Shown: positions 33,301 through 43,302, counted from the first letter of the stretch. The stretch: DNA of 64,000 bases from Lachnospiraceae bacterium (GCA_910575005.1 CAJTCL010000020.1:1-64000), one strand, 5' to 3'. Numbers and translations: made by a program. The notes: generated by a model from the letters alone, not told the origin.

Positions 33301-36300
33301 TACAAAGGTTGCATGGTGGTTATTGCCGCCTACATTAAACCATACCGATGGATTGGAGAAGATTTCTCCTGCATAAGTAAATGGTCCCATTGGATTATCA
33401 CTTACCATATAGCAAATATTTCCCAATCCTGGATAGCCGTCTCCATGAGGCCCGATAAAGTTGGAGCAGTAAGAATAGTAGTATTTACCATCGTATTTAA
33501 ATATACCGCTGTCCTCAAACATACAAGGCGCGTCAATCTCTTTTGCCTCTCCCTCAATACTAATCATATCTGCGCCCAATTTGGCAACTCTTGCGGTTTT
33601 CGGATTGAGCTGTTCTCCATTTGCTCCATTATTGGGCACGCCGCCGCCAAAATAGATATAAGCGCTGCCGTCATCATCTACCAGCACTGCCGGATCAAAG
33701 CACCAAGTTACACCTGCACACCCCGGCGTCTGTCTGGTAAGCAATGCCTTGCCGATGGGATCCTTCCAGGGACCTAATGGGGTATCTGCCTCCAAAACGC
33801 CAATACCAGAAGCGTCATTAGCAAAATACAAGAAGAATTTATCCTTGCCGTCTACTTTCTGATAGGCAATTGCCGGCGCCCATGAATGGCTGGCCCACAT
33901 TGCCGGACCTTTACCGCCATTTTGACCCGCCACATCAATTTCCCCGTGGTCTGTCCAGTTCACCAAATCTGTGGAAGATACCACACGCAGACTGGTAATA
34001 TAATTAAAGTCATTGCTGATTACCTCTCCATTATCGTCATACTGGTAATCATCTGCTGTCATATACACATAAACTCTGCCCTGATATTCAATCGCGTAAG
34101 GATCTGCACCAAATTCATGTGTGGTAATTGGATTACCATAACCCAATTTCTTTGCCAATGTCTTAGTATTCAAATATTTCATGGTCACGGAAGCGCTGCA
34201 TTCGGATACATCATATTCTGCCGCTCCGTTGTCAACCATAATATAATCGGCCTTGATATCTACAGACTTATCTTCATCTACATAATTGCTGACTTTTAAT
34301 TTAATAGTCGCGAATAATTTGTCTTCTGCGTTAAAGGAAACATCGCTTCCTTTTACTGTAAGAGTAAGCCGGCTATTCTTATAAGAGTAATCAGTCTCGC
34401 CCTTGATTGCCATATTGTTAAATATTACATCCTCCACACGCATGTTGTTTGGTATGGAAATGGATGCCTTGATACCAGAATGATTTGCTGCTGTCAGTTC
34501 ATCCAGTTTCAATTTTACTTCACACTCACTGCCCACAACACCACTTACTTCTTGGGTAGCTTCCAGATTTGCTTTCCATGCAGCTGTCGGCTGCTCTGTT
34601 CCGGTAATCTGGTCAGATACACGGAAATAATCATAATCTACATAGCCGCCTGTTGTCTTAGTTGCATAGTTGAAAATTGCAAACTTGCTGCCCATGAAAT
34701 GGGTCAATTCATAACTGAGCTTTACAGCTTCACCGAGCTTTTTCCACTCTTTTCCGTCAAAGCTATAGTAAAAACTTACTGTGTCTTTGTCACTGCCATC
34801 CTGATTTCCTGCAAAATTAAATTCTTCTTTCAGGTATACAATATTCTCAGTACAATCCACACTTGCCTTTATGGTTGGCTTATCTTCTTTTGCTGCCTCA
34901 TTGCCAGAAGCATCCACCATCACCAGTTTTGCCCCCGCATTTTCCTTTTTCACAGCAATATAACCATAATTATAGGAGAATGCTGCCAATCCTGCCACAT
35001 CACCGGATTTCATATTACTGATATCCATCTTAATGGAACCTGCGCAGGTCGGTCCATAGGTTCTCTGGGTCAGCGTATTCCTTGCATTTAAAATACTGGT
35101 TGACTTATTTCCAGTGGTCAGTCTCAGCCAGCCATCGCGGTCTGTCAGTGACCAGTAAAGATTATTAGGATTATGATTCCACTGCCAAACCAGATCCAGA
35201 TTGGAACCGTTGTAATCATGTTCTCCTGATTCTGCAGGCTCTTTGGGATCCTCAAACTTTTCAACCATAGATACATTATCCACAAAGAAATCCATCAAAT
35301 CTGCCTCTGCAGTTGGATTCTGTGCCCAAGGCGTCTCAAAAAACAGATAATTTTGGGTCGTAATTGCATCCTCTGGCATCATCCATTCGGTTGATATCTT
35401 AGTCCATTCGCCCTTCTTTGCAGTCGCATGAGCCAAATTGGTGCGATAAGTGTAATCTGGTCCATTTTGAATGGTGATATTAAATTGCTTTTCATCCACA
35501 CCTGTATTATATTTTACCCATCCTTCAATCAGATATTTCTTTCCAGGTGTCAGCTTGTTGCTCAGATCCTGGGAGGGACCCTGCGCACATGCACTACGTT
35601 CTGTGACTGCCACACTCTGGCTGCCTTCCTGTGCTTCATCTGTGGAAAGGCTCAGTTTGGCATTTTCCATGCCGCTCCAGTTCTCCAGACCATTTTCAAA
35701 AGAACCATTGCGAATGATATTGTCATCTGTGGTCGTCATGGAAAAATCATCCAGGTAATAATTCATACGATCATTTGTCGGATCCTGTGCTGCTGTCCAG
35801 CCATTTTCCACAAAGATAAAGTTCTTTTCCGGATCAAATGGGAATTCATCACTCTTGTCACGGGGCGTATAGGTTCCTTCAAAATCGACCCACTCTCCCT
35901 TGACTGCATTGATATTGAACACATTATCGCGATATTGGTAATCGGGACCATTTTGAATGGTGACAATAAATTTCTTAGTATCTGGTCCTACGGTATATTT
36001 TAATTTACCAGAAATTTTATAGGTCTTGCCCCATACCAGCTTGCCGCTGATATCCTGGCAGGCGCCTGCGCCAGTGCCGTTTCGGTCTTTTACATAAATA
36101 CTGTACTCGCCATTTGCCTTCTCTGTATTTGTCGCCTCAATACTGCATACTTCTCCTGGCGTTGTAGTCCAGCCTTCGGTGGTTCCTGTCTCCACATCGC
36201 CATTTTTAAACAACTGAATCAGATTCTCCTGCTCTCCGCCGCTGCTAACTGGCCGCTCATAGGTGACAGAGACGTCGTCCAGATAATAATCCATCAAATC

Positions 36301-37932
36301 ATTTTCAGCTACCACGGGATTTGCATGACTTGTCTCAAAAAACATATAATTTTCTGCTGTGCTAAATTCAAAAGTCTTATCACCATCTACTTTATCGCTT
36401 GGTGTATAGTCGAAACTAAACTCACACCACTGTCCTTTGGTGGCAGTCATGCCTTTTGCTGCAGTACGGTACTGCCAGTCTTTTCCATTCTGGAATACCA
36501 CATTAAATCCTCTTGTAGCTGGTCCAGTGGTATATTTGATCTTCGCCTTAATCTTATAAGTTTTGCCCTTCTCCAACTTGCCGGAGAGATCATACATTCC
36601 GCTGGAAGCAAGATTTTTACGATTATAGACATGCAGCACATGGTTTGCAGTATTGCCGTCATCTGCTGTTACCTTGATTTCACCATTCTCAAATCCCGAC
36701 CAATATTTTGCACTATCTTCAAAATTACCATTTTTTACAAGATCAACGGTCTCCATCTCCACTTCGCCCGCTTTGGCATCTGCATATAGCTCAAGCTGTG
36801 CCGCCTCTTCTTCCTTCTTTGCCTGTTCTGCATCAAATACCCGATGCTCTGCATCGTTATAAAATTCATCTGATTTCGCTAAAGATTTCGTATCGCTGCC
36901 AGAAACAGGAAGATTCATCACTGCCTCTACGGTCTTGCCGTCGCCGTCCTTGCCAAGCATTGGCCAGTCATTTTTCCAAGTACAATCTGTCAGCACCGGA
37001 ACGCGTCCAATCGCACCGTGATCCTGGAACAGAAAACCATACCATTTTCCGTCTACCGTATCAATCACGCCACCCTGTGCCACTCCGCCGCCTACTCCAT
37101 TGTTCTGGAAATTAGCCTGCAAAATTACTTCATTTTCCCACTGTGTGCTTGGGAAAGTCTTACTTCTATGACAGAGCTCTGTACGTCCGCTTCCGGTAGG
37201 CCAGCAGATATTGAACACATAATAATACTCTCCCTTTTTCATAATATGTGTTCCCTCACCAACAAGACCTGTTCCAATATTTGGTACATTCCAAGTCTCT
37301 TTTGTGATGTCAAACAGTATCTGCTCCGTATCCTTCTTTACCTCGGACAAATCCTCAGAAAGTTCCGCACATTTGATCTGTCCGCCTCCATAGAGAAGAT
37401 ATGCCTTGCCGCTTGCATCGTCAAAGAACAGGGCAAGGTCATGAAAACTGCCGTTCAATTCCGTCTTAGTCCAGGCACCTCTTTCAATATCCTTGGTGGT
37501 ATATATGTACGCTTTTCCGGTCGTATTAGAGTTAAACGCCACATAAAAAGTTCCATTATGATATTGAAGACTGGCTGCCCACTGTCCATTGCCATACATT
37601 TCCTGGCCATTTCTCAGATTCATGGCGTCCGTATCTCCCAGAATATCATATACATAGTTTACAATTTCCCAGTTTACCAAATCTGTCGATTTCATAATCG
37701 GGCATCCTGGGGATAAATGCATGGTCGTACTGACCATATAATACGCATCATCTACGCGTATAATGTCGATATCCGGTACATCTGCATAGACAACCGGATT
37801 ATCAAAGGTTCCATCACCATTGTCTGATGATGTGCCTGCTTTGGCATATGCTGGCAGCATAGTAATCACCATAGCCGCTGCCAGAACCAAAGAGCAGACT
37901 CGTTTCCATCCGTTCCTTATTGTTTTCCTCAC
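30340..37932 (-). CDS. Giant secreted double-GH43 arabinoxylan-type enzyme with CBMs, helical repeats and LRR
   Basis: 2530 residues from a GTG behind GAAAGGAG. Signal peptide 1-32. First GH43 module about 43-345, with likely catalytic aspartate in YADVPDID, D165 in FHDLALFFDD and E226 in EGTHIM. Three CBM4/9-like domains lie near 397-560, 570-735 and 738-890 (NGNFEDS, NGDVETG, NGSFENG). A GH43 C-terminal beta-sandwich follows at about 905-1110 and a cohesin-like domain at 1124-1244. Second GH43 at about 1255-1620 (GADPYAIEYQGRVYVYMTAD; WCFDPAVLVDDDGSAYIYFG), then a CBM6-like domain to 1736. Six 67-residue helical repeats occupy 1742-2147, and BspA-like leucine-rich repeats 2160-2530. GH43 enzymes are arabinofuranosidases or xylosidases. 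No LPxTG or SLH anchor is seen; the repeats may hold it in the wall. Confidence 0.88.
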   Translation of the reverse strand: MRKTIRNGWKRVCSLVLAAAMVITMLPAYAKAGTSSDNGDGTFDNPVVYADVPDIDIIRVDDAYYMVSTTMHLSPGCPIMKSTDLVNWEIVNYVYDILGDTDAMNLRNGQEMYGNGQWAASLQYHNGTFYVAFNSNTTGKAYIYTTKDIERGAWTKTELNGSFHDLALFFDDASGKAYLLYGGGQIKCAELSEDLSEVKKDTEQILFDITKETWNVPNIGTGLVGEGTHIMKKGEYYYVFNICWPTGSGRTELCHRSKTFPSTQWENEVILQANFQNNGVGGGVAQGGVIDTVDGKWYGFLFQDHGAIGRVPVLTDCTWKNDWPMLGKDGDGKTVEAVMNLPVSGSDTKSLAKSDEFYNDAEHRVFDAEQAKKEEEAAQLELYADAKAGEVEMETVDLVKNGNFEDSAKYWSGFENGEIKVTADDGNTANHVLHVYNRKNLASSGMYDLSGKLEKGKTYKIKAKIKYTTGPATRGFNVVFQNGKDWQYRTAAKGMTATKGQWCEFSFDYTPSDKVDGDKTFEFSTAENYMFFETSHANPVVAENDLMDYYLDDVSVTYERPVSSGGEQENLIQLFKNGDVETGTTEGWTTTPGEVCSIEATNTEKANGEYSIYVKDRNGTGAGACQDISGKLVWGKTYKISGKLKYTVGPDTKKFIVTIQNGPDYQYRDNVFNINAVKGEWVDFEGTYTPRDKSDEFPFDPEKNFIFVENGWTAAQDPTNDRMNYYLDDFSMTTTDDNIIRNGSFENGLENWSGMENAKLSLSTDEAQEGSQSVAVTERSACAQGPSQDLSNKLTPGKKYLIEGWVKYNTGVDEKQFNITIQNGPDYTYRTNLAHATAKKGEWTKISTEWMMPEDAITTQNYLFFETPWAQNPTAEADLMDFFVDNVSMVEKFEDPKEPAESGEHDYNGSNLDLVWQWNHNPNNLYWSLTDRDGWLRLTTGNKSTSILNARNTLTQRTYGPTCAGSIKMDISNMKSGDVAGLAAFSYNYGYIAVKKENAGAKLVMVDASGNEAAKEDKPTIKASVDCTENIVYLKEEFNFAGNQDGSDKDTVSFYYSFDGKEWKKLGEAVKLSYELTHFMGSKFAIFNYATKTTGGYVDYDYFRVSDQITGTEQPTAAWKANLEATQEVSGVVGSECEVKLKLDELTAANHSGIKASISIPNNMRVEDVIFNNMAIKGETDYSYKNSRLTLTVKGSDVSFNAEDKLFATIKLKVSNYVDEDKSVDIKADYIMVDNGAAEYDVSECSASVTMKYLNTKTLAKKLGYGNPITTHEFGADPYAIEYQGRVYVYMTADDYQYDDNGEVISNDFNYITSLRVVSSTDLVNWTDHGEIDVAGQNGGKGPAMWASHSWAPAIAYQKVDGKDKFFLYFANDASGIGVLEADTPLGPWKDPIGKALLTRQTPGCAGVTWCFDPAVLVDDDGSAYIYFGGGVPNNGANGEQLNPKTARVAKLGADMISIEGEAKEIDAPCMFEDSGIFKYDGKYYYSYCSNFIGPHGDGYPGLGNICYMVSDNPMGPFTYAGEIFSNPSVWFNVGGNNHHATFVYEGVSYFIYHAQTVSKALGVELGYRSTHIDEIKMNSDGSIKQIKGTYAGIPQLRDMTPYERIDAETIAWNAGVKAKVCAEPGKLFSDYNMALTDLQNGDWTSVAQLNFGEKGAAKFQVSAASAKGGKIEVRLDSPEGTLIGEVEVPATGGEDTYKPVECEVDNVTGTKNVFLVFRGSETENIMNVDYYQFTESESIPIENQIEDKISEAQKLLGKLSDTEKAKLQAEIDAVKELLKKDGVTQEELEQALEKLTQAVKDAENSTKGPIDEQINDKIKEAEELLEKLSEEEKAKLQAEIDAVKELLKKDGVTQEELEQALEKLTQAVKDAQESTKPLDEQLNDKLAEAEKLLEKLSEEEKAKLQAEIDAVKELLKKDGVTQEELEKALEQLKKAVKDAENSTKEPIDEQINDKIKEAEELLGKLSEEEKAKLQAEIDAVKELLKKEGVTQEELKQALEKLTQAVKDAQESTKPLDEQLNDKLAEAEKLLEKLSEEEKAKLQAEIDAVKELLKKDGVTQEELEKALEQLKKAVKDAEETTKPLDEQINNKLAEAEKLLEKLSATEKAKLQAEIDAVKALLKKDGVTQEELEAALQKLKQAVKDAEGSLDAPSQPVVNDIFTASNGLKYKVTAYSATSKKVTVIGATKQLTSVTIPDTVKYKDVSFKVTAVGSNALANQANLKSVVIGKYVTSIGTKAFYNDKKLAKVTFKGTAVKTIGKDAFKNIVKNAAFVMPTSTFTSSKLKYKITKSTASTKQVTVTGTSAKLTSVTVPATVTYNGMSFKVTAIGNNAFAKKSTIKSAVIGKYVTKIGSKAFYNDKKLAKVTFKGTAVKTIGKNAFKGISKKAVFSMKKTFTSKKLKYKITKCTASVKQVTVTGTSARLTSVNVPATVKYNGMTFKVTAIANKAFKNQRNLKSAVVGKNIKSIGSEAFFGAKKLAKIKFSGTAIKTIGKNAFKSIKKNAVFTVNKSKKAFYKKLLIKAKTKNFKIK
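31490..32710 (-). repeat. Six tandem ~200-bp repeats inside the GH43 gene
   Basis: Each unit encodes about 67 residues containing KLSEEEKAKLQAEIDAVKEL and GVTQEELEQALEKL. Copies 2 and 4 and copies 3 and 5 are most alike, so duplication probably proceeded by two-unit blocks. The first and last copies differ most. Strong helix and coiled-coil composition suggests a stalk resembling FIVAR-type wall repeats. Confidence 0.85.
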
Positions 37933-37956
37933 AATAGCACTCCTTTCTTTGTGCGC

Positions 37957-37999
37957 GAAGGATTGTAACTATTCCACAAGGAAATTTGCACAATCCTTC
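37957..37999. promoter_or_regulatory. Inverted repeat in the leader of the GH43 gene
   Basis: GAAGGATTGT at 37957-37966 pairs exactly with ACAATCCTTC at 37990-37999, about 25 bases before the GH43 start. It may be an operator for YesN or the LacI-type regulator, or a 5' mRNA hairpin. The rest of 38000-38260 is AT-rich and gene-free. Confidence 0.5.
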
Positions 38000-38263
38000 T
38001 ATATTTTATAAATGTGATATAATTTTCGCATAATATATATTATTTTTCATCCCCAAAAACTATAGAAAATGCATGAAAAAGAACGAATAATATTTAGTTT
38101 TTTATACTTTTATTGTTTTCTTAAAGCGAAATCACACTTATTCACATCGAAATGAATATTTTTCTTTAAAAATATGGTGTCACAAATCAAATACTCTCAT
38201 CCCAATAAGTTTCTTTTATTGTTTTAACCCCCTTTAAATATTCTGGAAAATCATTCAAATTAA

Positions 38264-38292
38264 TTGACATAAATATTCCAGCAAAGTATAAT
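38264..38292 (+). promoter_or_regulatory. Consensus sigma-A promoter of the chemoreceptor gene
   Basis: TTGACA (38264-38269), 17 bases and TATAAT (38287-38292) match the consensus exactly. The start codon follows 40 bases later behind AAGGAGG. Confidence 0.9.
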
Positions 38293-38331
38293 ATTACCGT
38301 ATTCATATAAGTCCTAAATAAGGAGGTTTTT

Positions 38332-40470
38332 ATGTCAAAAGAGAAAAAAAATACTGGGGCCAAAACTTCCAACAGCCTTAGTAAAAAAATCATCTCAAAG
38401 CTGGTAAATATTGTTGCAGTTATGTTCTTATTGATTGTAATAATTGCCGGCTTTATTTCTATGAACGCCCAGGTCAATATCACAGAAGATAAGCTTGTCT
38501 CTGTCGCCTATGAAAATGCATTCTTAATTGACAGCGATATAGAAAAAGCATATGGCCAGGCTTTAAGTTTTGCCAGCGCATTAAAGAATATTTCAGCGCT
38601 GCGCCCTGAAGAACAGCGAGATGCGATTGACAATGCACTGGCTGGTGTCTTGGCTTCCAACAAAAACTTCACTACTGTTTTTGCCTATTTTGAACAAAAT
38701 GCCATCCCAGATGAAAACGGAAAACCTTATAGCGTACATAAAAAAGAGATTGCTTATGAAGCGGTCGCCTATTTAAACGAAAACCAGACAGGAATTACCT
38801 TTGAAAAGCATGAGGATGCTTTTGACAATTTTGAAAAAGAATATTATAAACAGATAAAATCCTCCGGTGAAGTCTATGTGATGGAACCATATGTATACTC
38901 ACTGCGCGGAACGGAAGATATTATGATGATCAGTATTATTGCCCCTATTTATAACGCCGAGGGGGACTTTTTCGGTGTGGCAGGCTGTGATGTGGCTTTA
39001 AATGACATGCAGACACAACGCTATGCCGGCACAGGCTACCGCTCTACCCATATGGTAGCTCTTGCGGAAGATGGAACCGTCCTTCTGGATTCTGCTGATC
39101 CTTCGACAATCGGAAAAACCGCTCCCGATGCAGGCTATGAAGCAATCTTAACCGATACAGAAAAGTTAAAAACCATGCAGGAGGGAGAATTTATAAACAG
39201 TAATTCTGTGATCAATGATAAAGCAAAAAATTTTTCCACTGGCAAAGGCGGTATTGCCATCACAGTTCCTTTAAAGCTTGATAGCGGCAATTATTGGACA
39301 TTTTATTTGGCCATTGACAAAGGCGAATTTATATTGAATATTGTGTTGGATGTATTAAAACTAATGCTTGTAGTGATCGTGATTGGCGCCATTCTTTTAT
39401 ATATTATTTATCAAACCATTGAAAAATCACTGGCACCTGTACAGAATATTCTCTCTGGCGCCGCCCAATTAGAAAAAGGAAACCTGAAAATCAACATAGA
39501 AGTAGATACGGATGATGAATTGGGACATTTAGCACAGGCCATCAATCATATTAGTATGACCGTGGACAATTATGTAAATGATATCTCTCAGCAGCTATCA
39601 GAAATGGCCGATAACAATATGGATATTGCAATCCGCCAGAAATACATTGGCGACTTTTTGCCAATACAGACTTCTATCGAAAAAATTGTCGCTTCATTGA
39701 ACGGAACCCTGCAACAAATTATTCTCACCGCAGATGATGTCGCTTCCTATTCTGTGACTGTCTCCTCCGGTGCACAAACCTTGACGACGGGAGCCACCGA
39801 CCAGGCAACTGCTGTAAATGCACTGGCAACTTCTATTGAAGGATTGGCTGACGATATCACCGCCAATGCCGAAGATGCCCAAAATATGAATTTAAGGGTT
39901 TCCAAGGTAAGTGAGAAAATTGAAAACAGCACTGCAGAAATGAATAAATTGATGAGCGCCATGACTGATATTCGGGATTCTTCCGCAGGAATTGAAAAAA
40001 TTATTTTAAGCATTCAGGAAATTGCAAATAAAACGAATCTCTTGTCTTTAAATGCTTCTATCGAGGCAGCAAGAGCTGGCGAAGCCGGCAAAGGCTTTGC
40101 AGTAGTGGCAGATGAAATTCACGACCTCGCTGCCCAAAGTGCGGAATCTGTAAATCAGACGACACAACTGATTGAGCATTCCCTAGAAGCGGTGCGAAAC
40201 GGTGTAGCGATTGCAGACGATACCGCTGATTCGCTGAAGGAGGTTGTGGAAGGTGCAAAAGAAATTGCGGATTCCGTAGATAAGATTATCTATGCCTCCC
40301 AGAATCAAAAACAAGTTCTCATGGAACTGACCAAGAGTATTGACCTGATTGAAGAAGTGGTACAGTCTAATATTTCTGCCGCAGAGGAAAGTGTCTCTAC
40401 CAGTGAAGAACTTTCCCAGCAATCTCAACGGCTGCATGACCTGGTAAATCAATTTCATTTGAAAAAGTAA
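38332..40470 (+). CDS. Methyl-accepting chemotaxis protein with dCache sensor
   Basis: 712 residues. Membrane helix 1 is at about 27-48 ([19 protein letters not shown]). An extracellular dCache domain runs to about 335, with [20 protein letters not shown] and [15 protein letters not shown] typical of PAS-like cache folds. Helix 2 is at about 337-362 and a HAMP domain follows. The signalling domain has the highly conserved tip [20 protein letters not shown] followed by [18 protein letters not shown]. It should regulate CheA and flagella or a related output; no other chemotaxis gene is in the window. Its placement beside the GH43 gene fits sensing of plant sugars, but that is inference. Confidence 0.9.
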   Translation: MSKEKKNTGAKTSNSLSKKIISKLVNIVAVMFLLIVIIAGFISMNAQVNITEDKLVSVAYENAFLIDSDIEKAYGQALSFASALKNISALRPEEQRDAIDNALAGVLASNKNFTTVFAYFEQNAIPDENGKPYSVHKKEIAYEAVAYLNENQTGITFEKHEDAFDNFEKEYYKQIKSSGEVYVMEPYVYSLRGTEDIMMISIIAPIYNAEGDFFGVAGCDVALNDMQTQRYAGTGYRSTHMVALAEDGTVLLDSADPSTIGKTAPDAGYEAILTDTEKLKTMQEGEFINSNSVINDKAKNFSTGKGGIAITVPLKLDSGNYWTFYLAIDKGEFILNIVLDVLKLMLVVIVIGAILLYIIYQTIEKSLAPVQNILSGAAQLEKGNLKINIEVDTDDELGHLAQAINHISMTVDNYVNDISQQLSEMADNNMDIAIRQKYIGDFLPIQTSIEKIVASLNGTLQQIILTADDVASYSVTVSSGAQTLTTGATDQATAVNALATSIEGLADDITANAEDAQNMNLRVSKVSEKIENSTAEMNKLMSAMTDIRDSSAGIEKIILSIQEIANKTNLLSLNASIEAARAGEAGKGFAVVADEIHDLAAQSAESVNQTTQLIEHSLEAVRNGVAIADDTADSLKEVVEGAKEIADSVDKIIYASQNQKQVLMELTKSIDLIEEVVQSNISAAEESVSTSEELSQQSQRLHDLVNQFHLKK

Positions 40471-40474
40471 TGGA

Positions 40475-40553
40475 TTGCTCCTGCGGTTAAATATCAAAAA
40501 TTTAATGTAAATTAAAATTTAAGTAAAATGTCAATATTTAACCGTTGGAGCAA
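40475..40553. repeat. Long imperfect hairpin just after the chemoreceptor gene
   Basis: TTGCTCCTGCGGTTAAATAT (40475-40494) pairs with 40534-40553 at 18 of 20 positions. It begins four bases after the stop codon and has no U tract. It may stabilise the mRNA end or be a small relic element. Confidence 0.5.
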
Positions 40554-40711
40554 GATATATTATTTGGAATCATATTTTTTAAAATTAGAATCACTTATCA
40601 CTTTTCATTCTATACAGAACAACAGAAAAAAGCTATCAATCAATAATGATGAAAAAGAAGTATTGAAACACCATAGAAAAACCTCTTACTTTTCCTATTT
40701 TAAAAATAATT

Positions 40712-40752
40712 TTGCCGGACAGATTTACAAACACAATCATTCTGTCCGGCAA
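40712..40752. terminator. Bidirectional terminator
   Basis: TTGCCGGACAGA and TCTGTCCGGCAA form a perfect 12-bp stem, followed by TTTTT on the plus strand. It sits between the convergent chemoreceptor and MATE genes. Confidence 0.8.
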
Positions 40753-40755
40753 TTT

Positions 40756-42108
40756 TTACTCTAATTTCCTGGTAATATCTTTGAGCCAGCCAAATTTCTT
40801 ATAGTGGACATACACCACTGGAATCTTCCAAAATTCATCCAGACACAAGATAAAATACACAGCCATCGGAGGCAGTTTCCATACAAAGGCGCTTAGAAAA
40901 CCGAGAGGTACACTAATCACCCACATCACTATAATATCACAGACCATTCCGAATCTGGAATCGCCGCCCGCACGGAAAATTCCTGATATCAGCAGCGTAT
41001 TCATGGCCTGTCCTACTACATAGTAAGCGCTGATCCAGAGCATAAAATCCAGATACCCTGCCGCCCGCTCCGTCAACGAAAAGCATAAGAATACCACTGG
41101 CCGCAAAAGCAGAATCACAATTCCAGTCAAAATACCAATCACTAAGGTCACTTGACAAGATTTTCTGGCGTCGCGTTTTGCCTCCTCAAACTTGCCCTCG
41201 CCAATCTCTATTCCCAGAAGCACAGAAGCTCCAGCTCCCAGTGCAAAACAAAGAATGGTACACAGATTTCTAACTGTGGTCGCCACAGAACTTGCCGCCA
41301 CCACATCTGCATTCATATGTCCCATAACAACCGAATACATGGAAAAAGCCAAAGTCCAGGCAAAATCATTGATCAATGCAGGTACAGAATATTTACAGAA
41401 ATCTGCAAACAACATACTATGTCTGCCAAACATCATTCTTAGATCTATGCGAAATACCTTTCCTCTGGCTGCGTCCAATAGACACAATAAAAGTTCTACA
41501 ACACGCGCTGTCACAGTACCGATTGCCACACCGACAACTCCCAGCTTTGGCGCGCCGCCAATTCCAAAGATAAAAACCGCATTCAGCACTACATTTAAAG
41601 ACAAGGCTATTAAGCTAATGATCATACTTAATTGCGCTCGTTCCATACTTCGCAATACACAGTGGTAAACTTGTGAAAAACTCATACACACATAAGAAAT
41701 TCCAACAATTCGCAGATAGGATGCTCCAATCGAAATCAATGCCTGATCATTGGTGTAAATCCGCATCAGTGTCTCAGGCGCACTGATCGCTCCCACTGCC
41801 AGAATTACTGTGATGGTCAGAGCGATCTTCGTAGCGATTCCCATAACGGCCTGTATGGAATTGGTATCTTTCTTGCCCCAATATTGAGATGCCAGCATAA
41901 CCACTCCAGAAGAGATTCCAAAAAAGAATCCTGAGAGAAGAAATTGAAACTGATTCGCCAAAGATACCGCCGACAATTGCGTCTGTCCCACATAACCCAG
42001 CATAAATACATCGGCAGAATTGACCGCATTTGTGATAAAATTTTGTATGGTAATGGGTATTACCAATCCAGCCAAAGAACGATAAAATTGTCTGTTTTCT
42101 GCTTTCAT
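40756..42108 (-). CDS. MATE-family efflux transporter
   Basis: 450 residues with about twelve hydrophobic helices, the MATE layout of two similar halves. The N-terminus SLAGLVIPITIQNFITNAVN and DVFMLGYVGQTQLSAVSLAN are characteristic, as is QYWGKKDTNSIQAVMGIATK in loop 2-3. These carriers export drugs, metabolites or cell-wall compounds using sodium or proton gradients. The substrate cannot be read from the sequence. It stands alone, transcribed leftward, with a terminator at 40712. Confidence 0.9.
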   Translation of the reverse strand: MKAENRQFYRSLAGLVIPITIQNFITNAVNSADVFMLGYVGQTQLSAVSLANQFQFLLSGFFFGISSGVVMLASQYWGKKDTNSIQAVMGIATKIALTITVILAVGAISAPETLMRIYTNDQALISIGASYLRIVGISYVCMSFSQVYHCVLRSMERAQLSMIISLIALSLNVVLNAVFIFGIGGAPKLGVVGVAIGTVTARVVELLLCLLDAARGKVFRIDLRMMFGRHSMLFADFCKYSVPALINDFAWTLAFSMYSVVMGHMNADVVAASSVATTVRNLCTILCFALGAGASVLLGIEIGEGKFEEAKRDARKSCQVTLVIGILTGIVILLLRPVVFLCFSLTERAAGYLDFMLWISAYYVVGQAMNTLLISGIFRAGGDSRFGMVCDIIVMWVISVPLGFLSAFVWKLPPMAVYFILCLDEFWKIPVVYVHYKKFGWLKDITRKLE

Positions 42109-42133
42109 TTATGTTTTCCTTTCTATATTAGCA

Positions 42134-42186
42134 CTTGAAATTGTGTAATCATTCAGAACCTTCCCAGAGTTCTCAACAATTTCAAG
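42134..42186 (-). terminator. Hairpin downstream of ychF carrying a dispersed-repeat motif
   Basis: CTTGAAATTGT (42134-42144) pairs exactly with ACAATTTCAAG (42176-42186). The loop contains GTAATCATTCAGAACC, close to the end motif of the dispersed repeat family. It lies right after the ychF stop and may terminate transcription. Confidence 0.45.
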
Positions 42187-42190
42187 AACT

Positions 42191-43288
42191 CTATACATTA
42201 AATCGAAACAGGATCACATCTCCATCCTTTACTACATATTCTTTGCCTTCCAGTCCTACCAGACCTTTATCCTTTGCAGCAGACAGAGAACCACAGTCCA
42301 GCAGATCCTGATAATTCACCACCTCTGCACGGATAAATCCCCGTTCAAAATCAGAGTGGATCTTTCCGGCTGCCTGTGGCGCTTTGGTGCCTCGCTTAAT
42401 CGTCCAGGCACGTGTCTCATCTTCCCCAGAAGTTAAATAACTGATCAGTCCAAGCAAACTGTAACTAGCCTTAATCAGTTTTTCCAGACCTGATTCTTTT
42501 AAGCCCAGCTCCTCTAAGAACATGGCCTTCTCTTCCTCGTCCAGCTCTGCAATCTCCTGTTCAATCTGGGCACAGATCACAAATACCTCACATTCCTCCT
42601 GGGCAGCATTTTTGCGCACTTCCTGTACAAATGTATTTCCTGCACCATCTTCTGCTAGATCATCCTCTGCTACATTGGCCGCATAGATCACAGGTTTTGC
42701 AGTCAACAAATTATACTCTTTAAACCAGAGTTCTTCATCCTCATCTTCCAAAGTAAAGGTCTTGGCCAGCTTTCCGTCCTCAAGATGGAGTTTGACACGT
42801 TCCAAAAGCTTTAATTCCTTTGCTAGATTCTTATCCATTCTCGCTCCCTTGCTGGTCTTAGCAATTCTGCGTTCCAAAATCTCAATATCAGAAAAAATCA
42901 GCTCCAGATTGATGGTCTCAATATCTCGCACCGGATTGATATTGCCATCCACATGGACAATATTGCTGTCCTCAAAGCAGCGCACAACATGGACAATGGC
43001 ATCGACCTCACGGATATTAGACAAAAATTGATTTCCCAATCCCTCTCCCTTGCTGGCCCCCTTTACCAAACCAGCAATATCCACAAATTCAATTACTGCT
43101 GGTGTCACCTTTTTGGACTGATACAGATCCCCCAATTTTTTCAGACGTTCATCAGGAACCGTCACAATCCCCACATTGGGGTCAATCGTGCAAAATGGAT
43201 AATTGGCGGATTCCGCCCCTGCTTTTGTCAATGAATTAAATAAGGTACTTTTCCCCACATTGGGCAAGCCAACGATTCCTAATTTCAT
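42191..43288 (-). CDS. ychF: Redox-regulated ATPase YchF (OLA1 family)
   Basis: 365 residues, the exact family size. G1 is GLPNVGKSTLFNSLTKAG, G3 is FVDIAGLVKGASKGEGLGNQ, and the G4 place has the ATP-favouring NVAE-type sequence (YAANVAEDD). The C-terminal TGS domain includes RAWTIKRGTKAPQAAGKIHS and DFERGFIRAEVV. YchF binds ribosomes and hydrolyses ATP rather than GTP. A repeat element lies directly upstream, with a weak AGGGA ribosome site made from repeat sequence. Confidence 0.95.
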   Translation of the reverse strand: MKLGIVGLPNVGKSTLFNSLTKAGAESANYPFCTIDPNVGIVTVPDERLKKLGDLYQSKKVTPAVIEFVDIAGLVKGASKGEGLGNQFLSNIREVDAIVHVVRCFEDSNIVHVDGNINPVRDIETINLELIFSDIEILERRIAKTSKGARMDKNLAKELKLLERVKLHLEDGKLAKTFTLEDEDEELWFKEYNLLTAKPVIYAANVAEDDLAEDGAGNTFVQEVRKNAAQEECEVFVICAQIEQEIAELDEEEKAMFLEELGLKESGLEKLIKASYSLLGLISYLTSGEDETRAWTIKRGTKAPQAAGKIHSDFERGFIRAEVVNYQDLLDCGSLSAAKDKGLVGLEGKEYVVKDGDVILFRFNV

Positions 43289-43302
43289 AATATTCTGTCC
43301 CT

